Below, piece after piece: positions 21,518 to 34,340 of a stretch of 64,000 bases of DNA (within the stretch, counting starts at the first letter, position 1; each line of letters begins with the position of its first letter). The position numbers were made by a program, and so were the translations under genes. Under the pieces are notes generated by a model, which worked only from the letters and a program-made list of their open reading frames with translations, did no database searches and was not told where the DNA came from. The stretch is from Ashinkailepas kermadecensis (Eukaryota > Arthropoda > Thecostraca > Neolepadidae): assembly GCA_034440615.1 (NCBI GenBank), contig JAOTOM010004867.1, forward strand, positions 372,001-436,000, written 5' to 3'.

Positions 21518-23888
21518 GTTCCCTGGTCTGGTGCACCTGTACTGCCCCTGGTCTGGTGCACCTGTCTTGTCCCTGGTCTGGTGCACCTGTCCTGTCCCTG
21601 GCCTGGTGCACCTGTCCTGCCCCTGGTCTGGTGCACCTGTCCTGCCCCTGGCCTGGTGCACCTGTCCTGTCCCTGGTCTGGTGCACCTGTCCTGTCCCTG
21701 GTCTGGTGCACCTGTCCTGTCCCTGGCCTGGTGCACCTGTCCTGTCCCTGGTCTGGTGCACCTGTCCTGCCCCTGGCCTGGTGCACCTGTCCTGTCCCTG
21801 GTCTGGTGCACCTGTCCTGTCTCTGGCCTGGTGCACCTGTCCTGTCCCTGGTCTGGTGCACCTGTCCTGTCCCTGGTCTGGTGCACCTGTCCTGTCCCTG
21901 GCCTGGTGCACTTGTCCTGTCCCTGGTCTGGTGACTCCCCCTGGCCTGGTGCACCTGTCCTGTCCCTGGTCTGGTGCACCTGTCCTGTCCCTGGCCTGGT
22001 ACACCTGTCCCTGTCCCTGGCCTGGTGCACCTGTCCTGTCCCTGGCCTGGTGCACCTGTCCTGCCCCTGGTCTGGTGCACCTGTACTACCCCTGGCCTGG
22101 TGCACCTGTCCTGTCCCTGGTCTGGTGCACCTGTCCTGTCCCTGGCCTGGTGCACCTGTCCTGTCCCTGGTCTGGTGTTCACCCCTGGTCTGGTACACCT
22201 GTCCTGTCCCTGGTCTGGTGCACCTGTCCTGTCCCTGGTCTGGTGCACCTGTCCGTCCCTGGTCTGGTGCACCTGTCCTGTCCCTGGCCTGGTGTACTCA
22301 CCCCTGGTCTGGTGCACCTGTCCTGTCCCTGGTCTGGTGCACCTGTCCTGTCCCTGGCCTGGTGCACCTGTCCTGTCCCTGGCCTGGTGCACCTGTCCTG
22401 TCCCTGGTCTGGTGCACCTGTCCTGTCCCTGGCCTGGTGCACCTGTCCTGTCCCTGGTCTGGTGCACCTGTCCTGTCCCTGGCCTGGTACACCTGTCCTG
22501 TCCCTGGTCTGGTGCACCTGTCCTGCCCCTGGCCTGGTGCACCTGTCCTGTCCCTGGTCTGGTGCACCTGTCCTGTCCCTGGCCTGGTACACCTGTCCTG
22601 TCCCTGGTCTGGTGCACCTGTCTCGTCCCTGGTCTGGTGCACCTGTCCTGTCCCTGGTCTGGTGCACCTGTCCTGTCCCTGGCCTGGTGCACCTGTCCTG
22701 TCCCTGGTCTGGTGCACCTGTCCTGTCCCTGGTCTGGTGCACCCCTGGTCCGTCCCTGGTCTGGTGCACCTGTCCTGTCCCTGGCCTGGTACACCTGTCC
22801 TGTCCCTGGTCTGGTGCACCTGTCCTGTCCCTGGCCTGGTACACCTGTCCTGTCCCTGGTCTGGTGCACCTGTCCTGTCCCTGGCCTGGTACACCTGTCC
22901 TGTCCCTGGTCTGGTGCACCTGTACTGTCCCTGGCCTGGTACACCTGTCCTGCTCCTGGTCTGGTGCACTCACCCCTGGTCTGGTGCACTTGTCCTGTCC
23001 CTGGTCTGGTGCACTCACCCCTGGTCTGGTGCACTTGTCCTGTCCCTGGTCTAGTGCACCTCCCTGGTCTGGTGCACCCGTCCTGTCCCTGGTCTGGTGC
23101 ACCTGTCTCGTCCCTGGTCTGGTGCACCTGTCCTGTCCCTGGTCTGGTGCACCTGTCCTGTCCCTGGCCTGGTGCACCTGTCCTGTCCCTGGTCTGGTGT
23201 ACTCACCCCTGGTCTGGTGCGCTTGTCCTGTCCCTGGTCTGGTGCACCTGTCCTGTCCCTGACCTGGTACACCTGTCCTGTCCCTGGTCTGGTGTACTCA
23301 CCCCTGGTCTGGGGCACCTGTCCTGTCCCTGGTCTGGTGCACCTGTCCTGTCCCTGGTCTGGTGTACTCACCCCTGGTCTGGTGCACCTGTCCTGTCCCT
23401 GGCCTGGTTCACCTGTCCTGTCCCTGGTCTGGCGCACCTGTCCTGTCCCTGGTCTGGTGTACTCACCCCTGGTCTGGTTCACCTGTCCTGTCCCTGGCCT
23501 AGTACACCTGTCCTTCCCTGGTCTGGTGCACCTGTCCTGTCCCTGGTCTGGTGCACTTCACCCCTGGTCTGGTGCACCTGTCCTGTCCCTGGTCTGGTGT
23601 ACTCACCCCTGGTCTGGTTCACCTGTCCTGTCCCTGGTCTGGTGCACCTGTCCTGTCCCTGGCCTGGTACACCTGTCCTGTCCCTGGTCTGGTGCACCTG
23701 TACTGTCCCTGGTCTGGTGCACCTGTCCTGCTCCTGGTCTGGTGTACCTGTCCTGTCCCTGGCCTGGTGCACCTGTCCTGCTCCTGGTCTGGTGTACTCA
23801 CCCCTGGTCTGGTGCGCTTGTCCTGTCCCTGGTCTAGTGCACCTCCCTGGTCTGGTGCACCTGTCCTGTCCCTGGTCTGGTGCACCGT
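21518..23888. repeat. 25-bp minisatellite, about 95 copies
   Basis: Unit CTGG(T/C)CTGGTGCACCTGTCC plus TGTCC, repeated over ~2.37 kb. Variants (TACACCTG, GTGTACTCACCCC, TGCACTTG) recur in sets, notably at 22170-22300 and 22960-23600, showing secondary higher-order structure. Each copy carries the palindrome GGTGCACC. Frames stay open for hundreds of codons in all phases because the unit lacks stops. They encode only low-complexity peptide and are rejected as genes. Confidence 0.97.
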
Positions 23889-25829
23889 CTGGCCTGATTT
23901 CCAGACCTCACCTGCGTCAGCTGCGCCCAGTACCTGGTGACCAGTGTCGTCGGGCCATAACTCCTCAGCTCTCCCAGGAGAGACGCCAACGCTCGCCCTG
24001 GACCTACTCTGTCACGTGAAGTGGAATATTACGAGCTCACAAATATCTGCAACTGAAAGGGCAAACAATGCAGACTTTTCAAGGTAGATTGGACACGGGT
24101 TCTCCAAGGTGGAATTAACAACATTGCAAGTTAAGATGGTTGTGGTTCAACGGGATCAACGTACCAAATTCGGCTATTATGTGCAACTTTGACATGCCTC
24201 TCATTCTTGCTTCACAGGCATTGATTTCGTTATCTTAAAAAACAGTGATCGATTTGCCACGCCCATAAATTCTGCATCGATCAGCTAAAAATGTTGGACT
24301 TCGGCCGCATTTTGGTGCCCCCTCTCCGAGTGCAGGGTGTGTCTCGGTGGAATCGTCCACCCCCTTCCCGCCAGGCGACGCATCAGGTTTTGGGTGGATG
24401 AGGCTCGAAACCGAATGGATTACCTTTGCGAACGGGTGCATCTATTTAGGGATATTTACATCAATATGATGACGGACGCGACAAGAAATGCATTGTGACT
24501 GAATTGTTTCTGGTGTTGGCTTTTGCAGTTGATATCCATACGCATATCACATGGTCTTGTCATTGTTATGCTGCAGTTGAAATACAGTTAAAGCACAATT
24601 ATTCCAAATAACAAAGCAGCAAGTACAAATACGCACAATGTCTCAATTAAATACGTTGTTGTATTCTGTGGGTAAGTCAATTCAATATGAAGGCTTCGCG
24701 GGGTGGTGCATTCTAGTTATTGTATTGACTACAACTGCATCCACAGATGGTGTGACGTGGCGATTCTCGTGACGGTGCAATGGAGTCAGATGAAGAATAG
24801 GACAACGCGAACGGTGAAAGGTGCCAGCTGAGGGAGTGGTGATGTTCCAACAGTTTGAATTATGTGAGACAGTTTGTCCTCCTCAATCAGCAGACAATCG
24901 GGCGGTGAAACGATGGAAGGACACGGGTGAAGTGTAAATGTACTAGACACTAATTAAATTCATCTGACATAGTTCTGAATATTGTGATAATGATGAACGT
25001 GAGTTTTAACATGGGCTTTATTCTCGTGATTCATCATTATGCATTGGGCTTCATATCATATCGCTTTTTGGTATGCATAGTTTCATTTGCTTCTTCACAT
25101 GTGGGGAAATGCGGTGAGCATCGGGATTGTGGGAACTGAGATAGTGTCATTGCTTGCGTTGCGTATATGTACACGATCTGCTTATGACGGGTTCCAAGTA
25201 GAAGTATTTCGTGCACGTCACAATGTGACCACTTCCTCTTTCCCGTCGGCTATGGAAGAGATATTTATGTAAACTAAAAAAAAGTTATATTTCCTTCAAC
25301 AACTATGTTCCTGGCGACATGGTAACTCTCATTTGGCCTCTGATTTAGCGTGGAAGCTCCAACTTCATGTGTTAACCGTTTGCCTGCACGGTATTTTGTC
25401 ACCTCTGCCAGTGCAGGGGGAGCAAGTGCGACTCCCCTATAGTATTTCCAAACTGAGGATTCTTTCTAGTGACATGAACAAAACACCAAAGTACTACGCG
25501 AGACGAGATCTCGCTACTGAAATTATTTTTTGTGCTTCGACTATCTAGTTAACCTCCCAGTTCGGCTTAAGGTCCATTTTAGCAAACAAATCGAAGGTGT
25601 TAACGTTCGATCGTCATCTGTGCAATCAAAACTATAACAATCCATGCTTGAGATGTTCAGCTTGGTACGTCTCAGTATCTGGGGATACTGACCATGTGCG
25701 ATTTGTTACATTTTACCGATAGTTACAAGGTCAGATGAGGTTGAATTCTTGTTCTCGTTTTCGAAACTTCTGAAATAGCACCGAAAGACAGTATTGCCAA
25801 GTACCGATAGGTATCAATGGAGGGAGAAT
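23889..25829. other. Unassigned DNA
   Basis: About 1.9 kb with no recognisable coding domain, RNA or element end. GC content drops from the array outward. Confidence 0.4.
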
Positions 25830-25830
25830 T

Positions 25831-26272
25831 TCATAAGATATACGTTTAGAAGATCTATGTTCAGAGGATCTATTTTCAGAAGATCTGCTATAAAATGGAG
25901 CTGTTCACAAGATCTACTTCCCGAGGAAAGTGTTCACAAGAGCTATGAATATAGCTGGTGGCTATAAATGTTCACACGACCTCCTGTGAGGAGGAAATGT
26001 TCAAAGGAGGTAGGAGGTAAGAGGTAAAAGGTTAGGTTAGACTATGTTAGGTAATGTTAGGTTAGTTTTGGTTAGATTAGCATAGGTTAGGTTGGGTTAT
26101 GTTAGGTCATGCAAGTAAATCTTTTGAACATTTCCATATCTTAGCAGATCTTGTGAACACTTACCTCTTCAATTAGGTATTGTGAACCCATTCCTTTTCA
26201 GTAGATCTTGTTAATATAACTCTTTCGAAAATATATCTCTTAAAATAGATGTTCTGAAAGTAGATCTTATGA
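25831..26272. repeat. Inverted repeat of GATCTA-type monomers around a TTAGG-like core
   Basis: The left half (25831-26010) carries tandem-like ~20-bp motifs such as TCATAAGATATAC, TTCAGAAGATCT and GTTCACAAGATCTAC. The right half (26110-26272) carries their inverse complements (GATCTTGTGAACAC, TAGATCTTATGA). The middle (26018-26110) is a run of GGTTAGGTTAG-like and ATGTTAGGT motifs, matching the arthropod telomere unit TTAGG in degenerate form. The whole is ~440 bp, with no target duplication seen and no coding capacity. It looks like a small fold-back/MITE-like element. Confidence 0.7.
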
Positions 26273-26563
26273 GCCACATCCACGATGGACACCAATTTCA
26301 GATAGCGTCCAACTTATCTCTCGGGTAACGCATACGCCGAGAAGGTGATATGTCACCTTGGCTCAGTGACGTCTGATGATCTTAGAATGGTCAATAACTC
26401 AAGTTAGCAGGCTAGCTAAGGTGTTGGTCACCCAGTCACGCCTAACATTAGCCAGTTAGGGGTAGCAAGTTAGGTCAGTTGCCGACAATTCAAGATGTCT
26501 GCAACAACAAGAAACATACTAACATTTTTGTTTTTATGGCGTCGCAGATCAGTGGCGGGACGA
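26273..26563. other. Unassigned DNA before the 33-bp array
   Basis: Nothing recognised. It contains repeated short GTTAG/AGTTAGC motifs (26400-26475) that may be an outlying extension of the TTAGG-like core. Confidence 0.35.
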
Positions 26564-26762
26564 GACAGCTACCAATACATACCAGAAGGTCGACAAGACA
26601 GCTACCAATACATACCAGAAGGTCGACAAGACAGCTACCAATACATACCAGAAGGTCGACAAGACAGCTACCAATACATACCAGAAGGTCGACAAGACAG
26701 CTACCAATACATACCAGAAGGTCGACAAGACAGCTACCAATACATACCAGAAGGTCGACAAA
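26564..26762. repeat. 33-bp minisatellite, six identical copies
   Basis: Six exact copies of GACAGCTACCAATACATACC plus AGAAGGTCGACAA. Perfect identity implies very recent expansion. The 11-codon period leaves all frames open; the resulting peptides are not called as genes. Confidence 0.97.
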
Positions 26763-28345
26763 GTATTCCTCATCAGCCACACCGAGCGGCTAGGCGCTAA
26801 CACGTGCCGTTTATTTTTCGTGGTCGTGAAAGGTGTGCGTCCGCTTACACGGCGAAGATTAATACGTTTTAGAATATATGCTAATTAATATCATATGCCA
26901 TACTATTAATACCAGGGGTGGATTTAAAGGATCACATCATATTGACATCATATGTCATATGATGCCCCATATCTTCTAGCTCGTCCAATTTCTCACCACC
27001 CTCACACCCTCCTGCTGCGCATGTCCCAATTCACCTCATATTAAAGGTTCAACATAACGCAGGATAGTTTTTAAATCAAACTTAAAACGATATTCAAGCG
27101 AATATTCCTTTCGTACAGCACAGCTGTAGTCGACATTCTAGCTGATGCTATTGTTTACCTGAGTTGCCGCTCAACTTGGCGTTGCACATGGCCTCACTTC
27201 TTTTCATTCTCCCCGTTTTATCGCGTTCAATTACAAGTTGTTCTTCGAATTGTTCTCCTACCTGGTATCTGAAGTCAACAGGGCAGGAGGTCAGTAGTCA
27301 TTGATAATGTCCAGAGCAATGCGCTGGTGAACCACTACCACCATGAACGGGATGCAGTGGTTGTGATCTGTCACGTGACCCAGGACAGAGGAGGTCTCAG
27401 TTCAGCACGATGACGGCGCGGCGGGAAGTCAGCGCTTCTGCTGCACCAAACCCACGTCACGGTATCTGACGTGGTCACGATTAACCCGTGATGTCAATCC
27501 CCAGCTCATGAAGAGACGCACGTCTCGTTGGCTGCGTCCGCGTCATCATTGACGTCAAGCGCGAGATTGCGGGCCGCACCCGTGACGCACTTCAGTTTCA
27601 ATTTTATGGCCGTAAGCTGGTGAGCTCAGCTTGATGAGCGCATCAGGTCAGGTTGACACTTGTAATGCCCAAATGTGCCAACACACCACTCCCATATTGT
27701 AAATAAGCATGTGTAAATGTGAAGCAAGCGGGCGTGACCGCCCGGCACCGAGCATAGCCGGTTTCCAGGAGGCGCGCCGCGCTCGTAATACCAGCCGCCC
27801 TGCGTACCACTGGCGGTGGCGGTAGCACAGAGGCAGACCCGTCCGCCTCTGGGCACGAGCAGCATCAGTTTGTGTTGTGTCCATCAGCTGTGCTGTGTTT
27901 ATCACATGTAGCAACACCGCCAGACCTATGACCTTGATCCTGCCTCAAAGAAACGGGCTCCTAGCAATCTGCGTTCCATTCGCTTATGAGGCGATGCGTT
28001 AACAACTTATGTCGTCCACGGGGTATTGCATGTAAGTTCATGTGCAGTAAAATTGGTTCCATTTTGAAGCGAGCTTATTTTACTGCACGTGTTCAGCCCC
28101 CGCTCGTTCCCGCACAATAGAAGGGAACGGCCGAAATGTTCTCGGTAGATCTTGGCAACTTGGAGTGCTAGTCACATGCAGATTTGCAGGTGGGTGATGA
28201 GTTAGCGAAACTTTGAGATAGAGTCGACCAGGGGACAGGCCAAGACCATCTCTGATCCGTCGACGTGAACAAACGGAAATCAGGTATTTTGAGAAAGTTA
28301 AACTCGGCTCGACCAAGCTTGACCGAGAACGGTTTAGCTATTGCA
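26763..28345. other. Unassigned DNA with isolated CRE-like palindrome
   Basis: No gene recognised. A TTGACGTCAA palindrome sits near 27549 in a CpG-richer interval (27330-27620) that also has ATCTGACGTGG and GTGATGTCA. This could be a regulatory patch, but no transcript is evident beside it. Confidence 0.35.
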
Positions 28346-28504
28346 CAGCATTCTTCGTGATATCGCAGATACCACTACATGTGAGATAGCATTCCTCATG
28401 GTATCGCAGATGCCACAAGCTGTGAAATAGCATTCCTCATCGTATCGCGATGCAACTAGCTGTGAGATATAATCCCTCATCGTATCGCAGATGCCACTAG
28501 CTGG
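28346..28504. repeat. ~42-bp degenerate tandem repeat, four copies
   Basis: Four copies of a ~41-42-bp unit with AGCATTCCTCAT and GTATCGCAGATGCCAC, clearly diverged from each other, so older than the homogeneous arrays. Confidence 0.85.
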
Positions 28505-31371
28505 TTGGTGGTGCATAGATCGCCACAGGCACGACAACAGGGCCAGACAACTTTGTAAATGGCCGAATTTAGACCGGCTAGCTTCACCCTGAAGGGCGTT
28601 GTCTCGAAAACACGGGTCGACACGCGAATATAACAATTATGCGGCGAGCGATATCCAAGTCAGTTGCGTTGCGTTCCAAGTCAGTTCAGTTGCGCACATT
28701 GCAGGCGAAGAAGCGTCGATCGCTCGGTTCTGGCTTACCATTTCCACATCTGAAATGATGAATCTCTCCTGATCATTTTCCAGCATCAACGCAAGGGTCG
28801 GGTGCATCGACTGTCCGTGCTTTAACTTTGATTGGCTCTGCTGAATTTGTGTTCAGCTTGCATAATGTTATTGTCACAGGCACGGACTCACGAACAGCTC
28901 CACTGGATGGCTCAAACCTTTCTGTCCTCGATATGGAAGGTAGTAGTAGACAGAAAGAGTACTGAATTAGGTTCGACTGGTGGCCATTCTAGCAATCTTC
29001 ATATTGCCATTCACTCAGCTCCAGCTTCGTCAATCCGGGGGCTACATGCCTGCTGATTTATGGATGCTTAGTTTAAACTTGAGTCCATACGAACTTCGTC
29101 TAGCGTGGCAAATTCTTGTATGGTATAGTGTCATCCCCGTCACGCAGTGACTCTCCATTTTAATAGTTGCTTGAATAGTTGCGTTTCGTGAGCAGCCTTC
29201 CAACTTAAAATTTGCTATGATTTGCAAGCATGCGTGCAGTATCAGGTAATCTGTCAAGGCAGGCAGCGCCATGCAACTGCTCCAAACATCTTTGGCATGT
29301 CATTGTACTGAGTATCGCACGGCCTTGGAAATTCCCCTCCCGCCGAGGAAAGTTTCCGCGTGCGTTCACGTGACCGTCCGACGACCACGCGAAGACCATG
29401 CTATAGTCGCCGCTACCCACAGTCACTGGCAGCTCTTCACATAGTAATCACCAGGTCATATTCACGAAATAATCACAACGTTCCGCCCACTTGTGTATCA
29501 CGAGATGTTCGCTGCCGTATGGTCATGTCCAGACGCGTAGCCAGAATTTCCCAGGAGAGGAGCAAGTTAATGCTGGAGGGATGCATATTGGAAACCATTA
29601 CATCTTTGAACAGCGGATACATTGAAATCTGGCTCAAGCGAGATACAAAATTCACCCTACTCGCCTCTTTTTGCTGCTCTATTGCTCATGCTGCTGCTCA
29701 GACACCAACATGTTCACCCATGCACTGGCCTAATCACGGCCGGCGCTCTTCAGCACGTGGTGTCTTTCCACGTGTTTGGAACGCCGACAGTGGGCCGCGC
29801 ACCAGAACGGACTCACTGACCTCGTGCCCTTGAAGCACGCGCGGCCGATTCTCGACAGGCCATTCATCTCGTCATCCGATTGCACGCTGGCAGCACGCGT
29901 GCACCAACCGGCTGCATTATAATCGCCGTCAAGGAGTTGCACTCGGACAGCACGTGACAAGTGTGGCCGTGGTGCTTCTCGTCATGGTGATGCTGTATGC
30001 ACGAGTCGGTGGCTTGCCTTCTTCCTGAAGCTACAGGCATGTGGCGAAGTTTCTTGCCTCTGTGTAGCGGCACCGAATCCATTCAGTGTTCCGACGAGCC
30101 CTCACATAATTAGCGATTTGAAGAGCGGACCATATCGGTGTAGTGCTCAAATGCTAGATCCTATTGACCCTTCAATGCTTTTTCTAATTCATCAGCTGGC
30201 GGCGAAATTGTATTTATCAGTTGAGGGACCAATGCATACGTTAGTATGATGTTCCACAGCATTCGGACAAGGGAAGGCAATTCCCGTAGCTTCATGATGA
30301 CATATGCATGAATAAATGGAGGGACATTAATTATTAGGGAGCAATGAGCTAACCGTACGTATCTAGAATGACGCCCCTGTACCGGCCTGATAACATTACT
30401 GACCTGACAACTGTTCTGTAAGGTGGTGCTGCCGGTGGCCACAGGTCGGGACGAGATCCGACCGTGGCGGGTCAGCGCCGCTTCACCGTAGCTCGTCGGT
30501 CGATGCCAGCTGGCAGAAATGGGATCGGTTGGAGACGCGTGGCGGCTCGGTCACTGCACCGTGCACCGCCATTCCGCGTACGCCGGCGGTGGTCGGCCGC
30601 GGCAGGCAGTTCGCGCGACCGGCCATGACCAGCCCGCTGTCGCTTCAAGAGTGCGGCGAAACGGAGTCAGTCGAATTTCGGCAGGCAGCCTACCGGGAAC
30701 GGGCCGGTCGTTGAATGCAACAAAGAGGTGGCGCACTAAGCCGCTCTGGTGCTGTAGCTTCCAAGCAAAGCTTCTTCGTATCGAGATTGTGGCCCATGTC
30801 GGGTTTAGATATCGCCTTGATCAGTGAAGCCAGCATGGTCATTACACAACCTGAGCTGCGGGAAAAGTATTGATAGGTAAGCTGTATTTCGTTCAATGTT
30901 CGATATTGATGCTGCATCATAGGCTGAGTTTTTAGGCTTGGGGTTATAGCAAATACTCGCCATGCTTTTGTTCTGATCCTCAGATCGTGCTGTACGCTGG
31001 TACCATCAATATATTTTATCTAACGCTAGCGTATATTGATTCAGGTTGAAGTTTATCTGGCACAGCGACAGTGTTCCAGTGAAGTTGTGTTGTCCGCTGA
31101 AGGACATCACTCGCTCTAAACCCGGTCGCCATGGACTACCTAGCTTCTTCCCTCTCTTTCACTTTTCTCTCTCCTCACTCGTCCATCATCTCTCTCACTA
31201 TGTCTCTTTATCTACCCCAATTGTGGTCGGTTATTATTTCCCTGCTTAATCACTTCATTTATCAGATTTGATCTGCAGACATGCTATCGAAAATCGGAAT
31301 TCGGAAATCAGAAAGTCCGCAGACTTGCTAGCATTCTTAGCGATTATCATTCGACTAGGGCAACTACATTA
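28505..31371. other. Unassigned DNA, GC-rich patch at 30440-30720
   Basis: About 2.9 kb with no recognised gene. The patch at 30440-30720 is CpG-rich and its plus strand has an open frame (from ATG at 30529) with GC-ending codons to the stop near 30714. It has no recognisable domain, so I leave it as a possible exon only. Confidence 0.35.
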
Positions 31372-31501
31372 GCAGCTGGTGACCTGCCACTTTGTGGCCG
31401 GCAGAGGCCTGCGACGATTATCACCCTACTTAGCTATATTTGTTGACTAATATAATACTAAGCTATATTAGTTCACTAATATATTACTAAGCTATATTAG
31501 T

Positions 31502-31535
<34 letters not shown>

Positions 31536-32240
31536 TTGCCGGTGACCTGCCACGTTGCGACCTGCAAAGGCCTGTGACGATTATCACTCTACTAAGCAGC
31601 TATATTAGTTACCGGTGACCTGCCACGTTGTGACCGGCAGAGGCCTGTGACGATTATCACTATACTAAGCAGCTATATTAGTTGCCGGTGACCTGCCACG
31701 TTGTGACCGGTAGAGACCTGTGACAATTATCACTCTACTAAGCAGCTATATTAGTTACCGGTGACCTGCTACGTTGTGACCGGCAGAGGCCTGTGACGAT
31801 TATCACTCTACTAAGCAGCTATATTAGTTGCCGGTGACCTGCCACGTTGTGACCGGTAGAGGCCTGTGACGATTATCACTCTACTAAGGAGCTATATTAG
31901 TTACCGGTGACCTGCCACGTTGTGACCGGCAGAGGCCTGTGACGATTATCACTCTACTAAGCAGCTATATTAGTTACCGGTGACCTGCCACGTTGTGACC
32001 GGCAGAGGCCTGTGACGATTATCACTCTACTAAGCAGCTATATTAGTTACGGGTGACCTGCCACGTTGTGACCGGCAGAGGCCTGTGACGATTATCACTC
32101 TACTAAGCAGCTATATTAGTTGCCGGTGACCTGCCACGTTGTGACCGGTAGAGGCCTGTGACGATTATCACTTTACTAAGCAGCTATATTAGTTGCCGGT
32201 GACCTGCCACGTTGTGGCCGGCAGAGGCCTGCGGCGATTA
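31372..32240. repeat. 73-bp minisatellite, about 11 copies, with TA-rich start
   Basis: A 73-bp unit (CCGGTGACCTGCCACGTTGTG … GATTATCACTCTACTAAGC AGCTATATTAGTT) recurs at about 31535, 31608, 31681, 31754, 31827, 31900, 31973, 32046, 32119 and 32192. A diverged copy lies at 31372. Between the first copy and the rest lies a mini-array of CTAAGCTATATTAGTT segments and a (TA)n run (31504-31533), apparently derived from the tail of the unit. Confidence 0.95.
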
Positions 32241-32626
32241 GCCGCGTCGGCAGGCAAGGTCGTGTGTGGTCGGGCCTGGAGCGGTAGCCTCGCAGCACAT
32301 GCAATCATGTCGCCGGCCGGGTTACGTAACAGGAAGCCCGAGGTCAGCGTGGCGTTTGGATCCTGGTTTCACTTTCTGTGCCGGATGTGTGCCGGACATT
32401 GCTGACCGAATTGAGAGTGAGAGAAATGCAGCGTTGTCGTGCTTACTCGCGCCACGAGAATGGTCGTGCAATTGTGGCGTTTCGTATTTATCGCGATCTC
32501 CCCGTTATTGCAGATGTCTAGGTGTTTCGGTACGCACCTTTCGTTCTCAAGTTCCCTCTGTCCTATATCTGCACTATGCTATCCTATCAATGCTCACAGA
32601 GCATTCTACTCTATCTAGCGTTGATG
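32241..32626. other. Unassigned DNA after the 73-bp array
   Basis: CpG-containing sequence with no recognisable gene. A short frame near 32266-32405 has no domain. Confidence 0.35.
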
Positions 32627-32937
<311 letters not shown>

Positions 32938-32942
<5 letters not shown>

Positions 32943-34042
32943 CATATATATACATGTCTTTTCTCTTCCTATGTAAGTTTTGTCTACCGTTAATCTATCA
33001 CTACCTAGCTTATAATAACGGAAATGAGCCATGCATGGACAGGGCGCTTTCTTTCTTCATGCTATTGCATCTCATATAGGAAGTGCCATTTATCAGGCAC
33101 GTTTTCCTTCTCCTGAGCTATTATACAATGGTTGCAATTTGTGGTTTCGAGTTACGCTGTAAACACTGCCAGTGACCAGGTTCAGAAATAAACACCTCAG
33201 GAGCTAACACGACGCGACGGCGACGCGCGTGAGGCGGTTAGACACTGGATTACATTTCATCCCTCGGACATATGCAGCGTTTGCCCAACCCACAAGTCAA
33301 GCGAACCTTTCAAGCATCGCCATTTACCTTGATGGATGATTTGTGTGTGGTAGAATGTTGAACATCCTCACTTACATGCAATGTGCGAAGTCACGCATTT
33401 CTCTGTGTAAGTGGCACTTACTGCCCTGTTTTATGTATCATCATTTCCTACATGACTATCTTGCAGACATATCGCCCCAAATATTCCAGGTATTTGTTTC
33501 CCTCATAAAAATTCATGGATACCTGCACGCAACGCCAATTGTGTGCCTTTCCGCACCCAGTCCGTTATGTGTCGGTTTTCCTCTGGTTAATACCGATCGA
33601 TTTCAAGTCAAGTGAGAGCACCGCTCCTTGACATTCCAGCAAGCTATTAACTGGCAAACCGCAAACACAACAAGCCGACCGGGTGCTCTCTTTCTTCCAC
33701 GCTCTGGTGTTGGTTCATGAGCCCCGCAAGTAACAGAGCGAGAGCAGTGTAATTGTGGGGAGGGGCTGATGAGATCATGGCTCGTATCGTATTGATGGCC
33801 GTCATAAATTTGTGGAACACAACGACTTTTTCGAAAATCATGCAAGCCCTTATCGCAAACATTTCAGGGTGCATTAGCCCCCCCCCGACGAGGCACCACC
33901 TTTCCGAGATGGGGGGGAGAGGAGATTGCGTGCTTCAAAGATGCGGCGGACTAGTCCAATGGTGAGGGACCAGACTAGGAATTCCAGTGTCCATCTCATC
34001 TTAACATCCGTGTGTTTCTCCTGGCCCTGCAACATCAACTCT
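32938..34042. other. Unassigned DNA
   Basis: No coding or RNA feature recognised in ~1.1 kb. A C-run occurs at 33880-33887 and a G-run near 33912. Confidence 0.4.
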
Positions 34043-34340
34043 CCCTAGTATGAGCAGGTAGGACAACTTCCCCGGTCCTGCCCGCCAGCTCGGGGTCGCG
34101 TTTTATCTGGGTAGTCGCGCCCCCTCGGCCCGTCCCACGGGGTTGACGGAGTCCTGCAGGCTGAGGTCCTCCGTCGCACAGTGCTGGTTGCGAAGGGGGT
34201 ACAACACGCTTCTTTTGTCCCGATATCCCGGAGGGGCGGGCGTGCCCGCAGGACCCACATGGACCAAGTGACAGGTCGCTTCAGGCTTGGGGCTTGGTTT
34301 TTTATTTTTAGCCAAGGCAGAGTGGCATTCACTAGAGATT
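34043..34340 (-). other. GC-rich segment, possible 5' part of a non-LTR element
   Basis: On the minus strand an open frame starts at an ATG near 34315 (MAKNKKPSPKP) and runs about 70 codons. It is Pro-, Arg- and Lys-rich, a composition often seen at the start of non-LTR ORF1 proteins. No zinc knuckle or RT is attached, so the link is weak. Confidence 0.25.

Noticed and set aside
21518..23888. CRISPR-like regular repeats
   Set aside because: Units are contiguous, without unique spacers, and the genome is eukaryotic; the same holds for every other array here.
21348..24019. Open frames up to 681 codons (Pro/Trp/Cys-rich) on both strands
   Set aside because: 25-bp repeat lacking stop codons in any frame; no start context, domain or codon bias.
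26018..26110. True telomere or interstitial telomere of TTAGG
   Set aside because: The motif is degenerate, under 100 bp, and mirrored by flanking arms, so it is better explained as the core of a small element.
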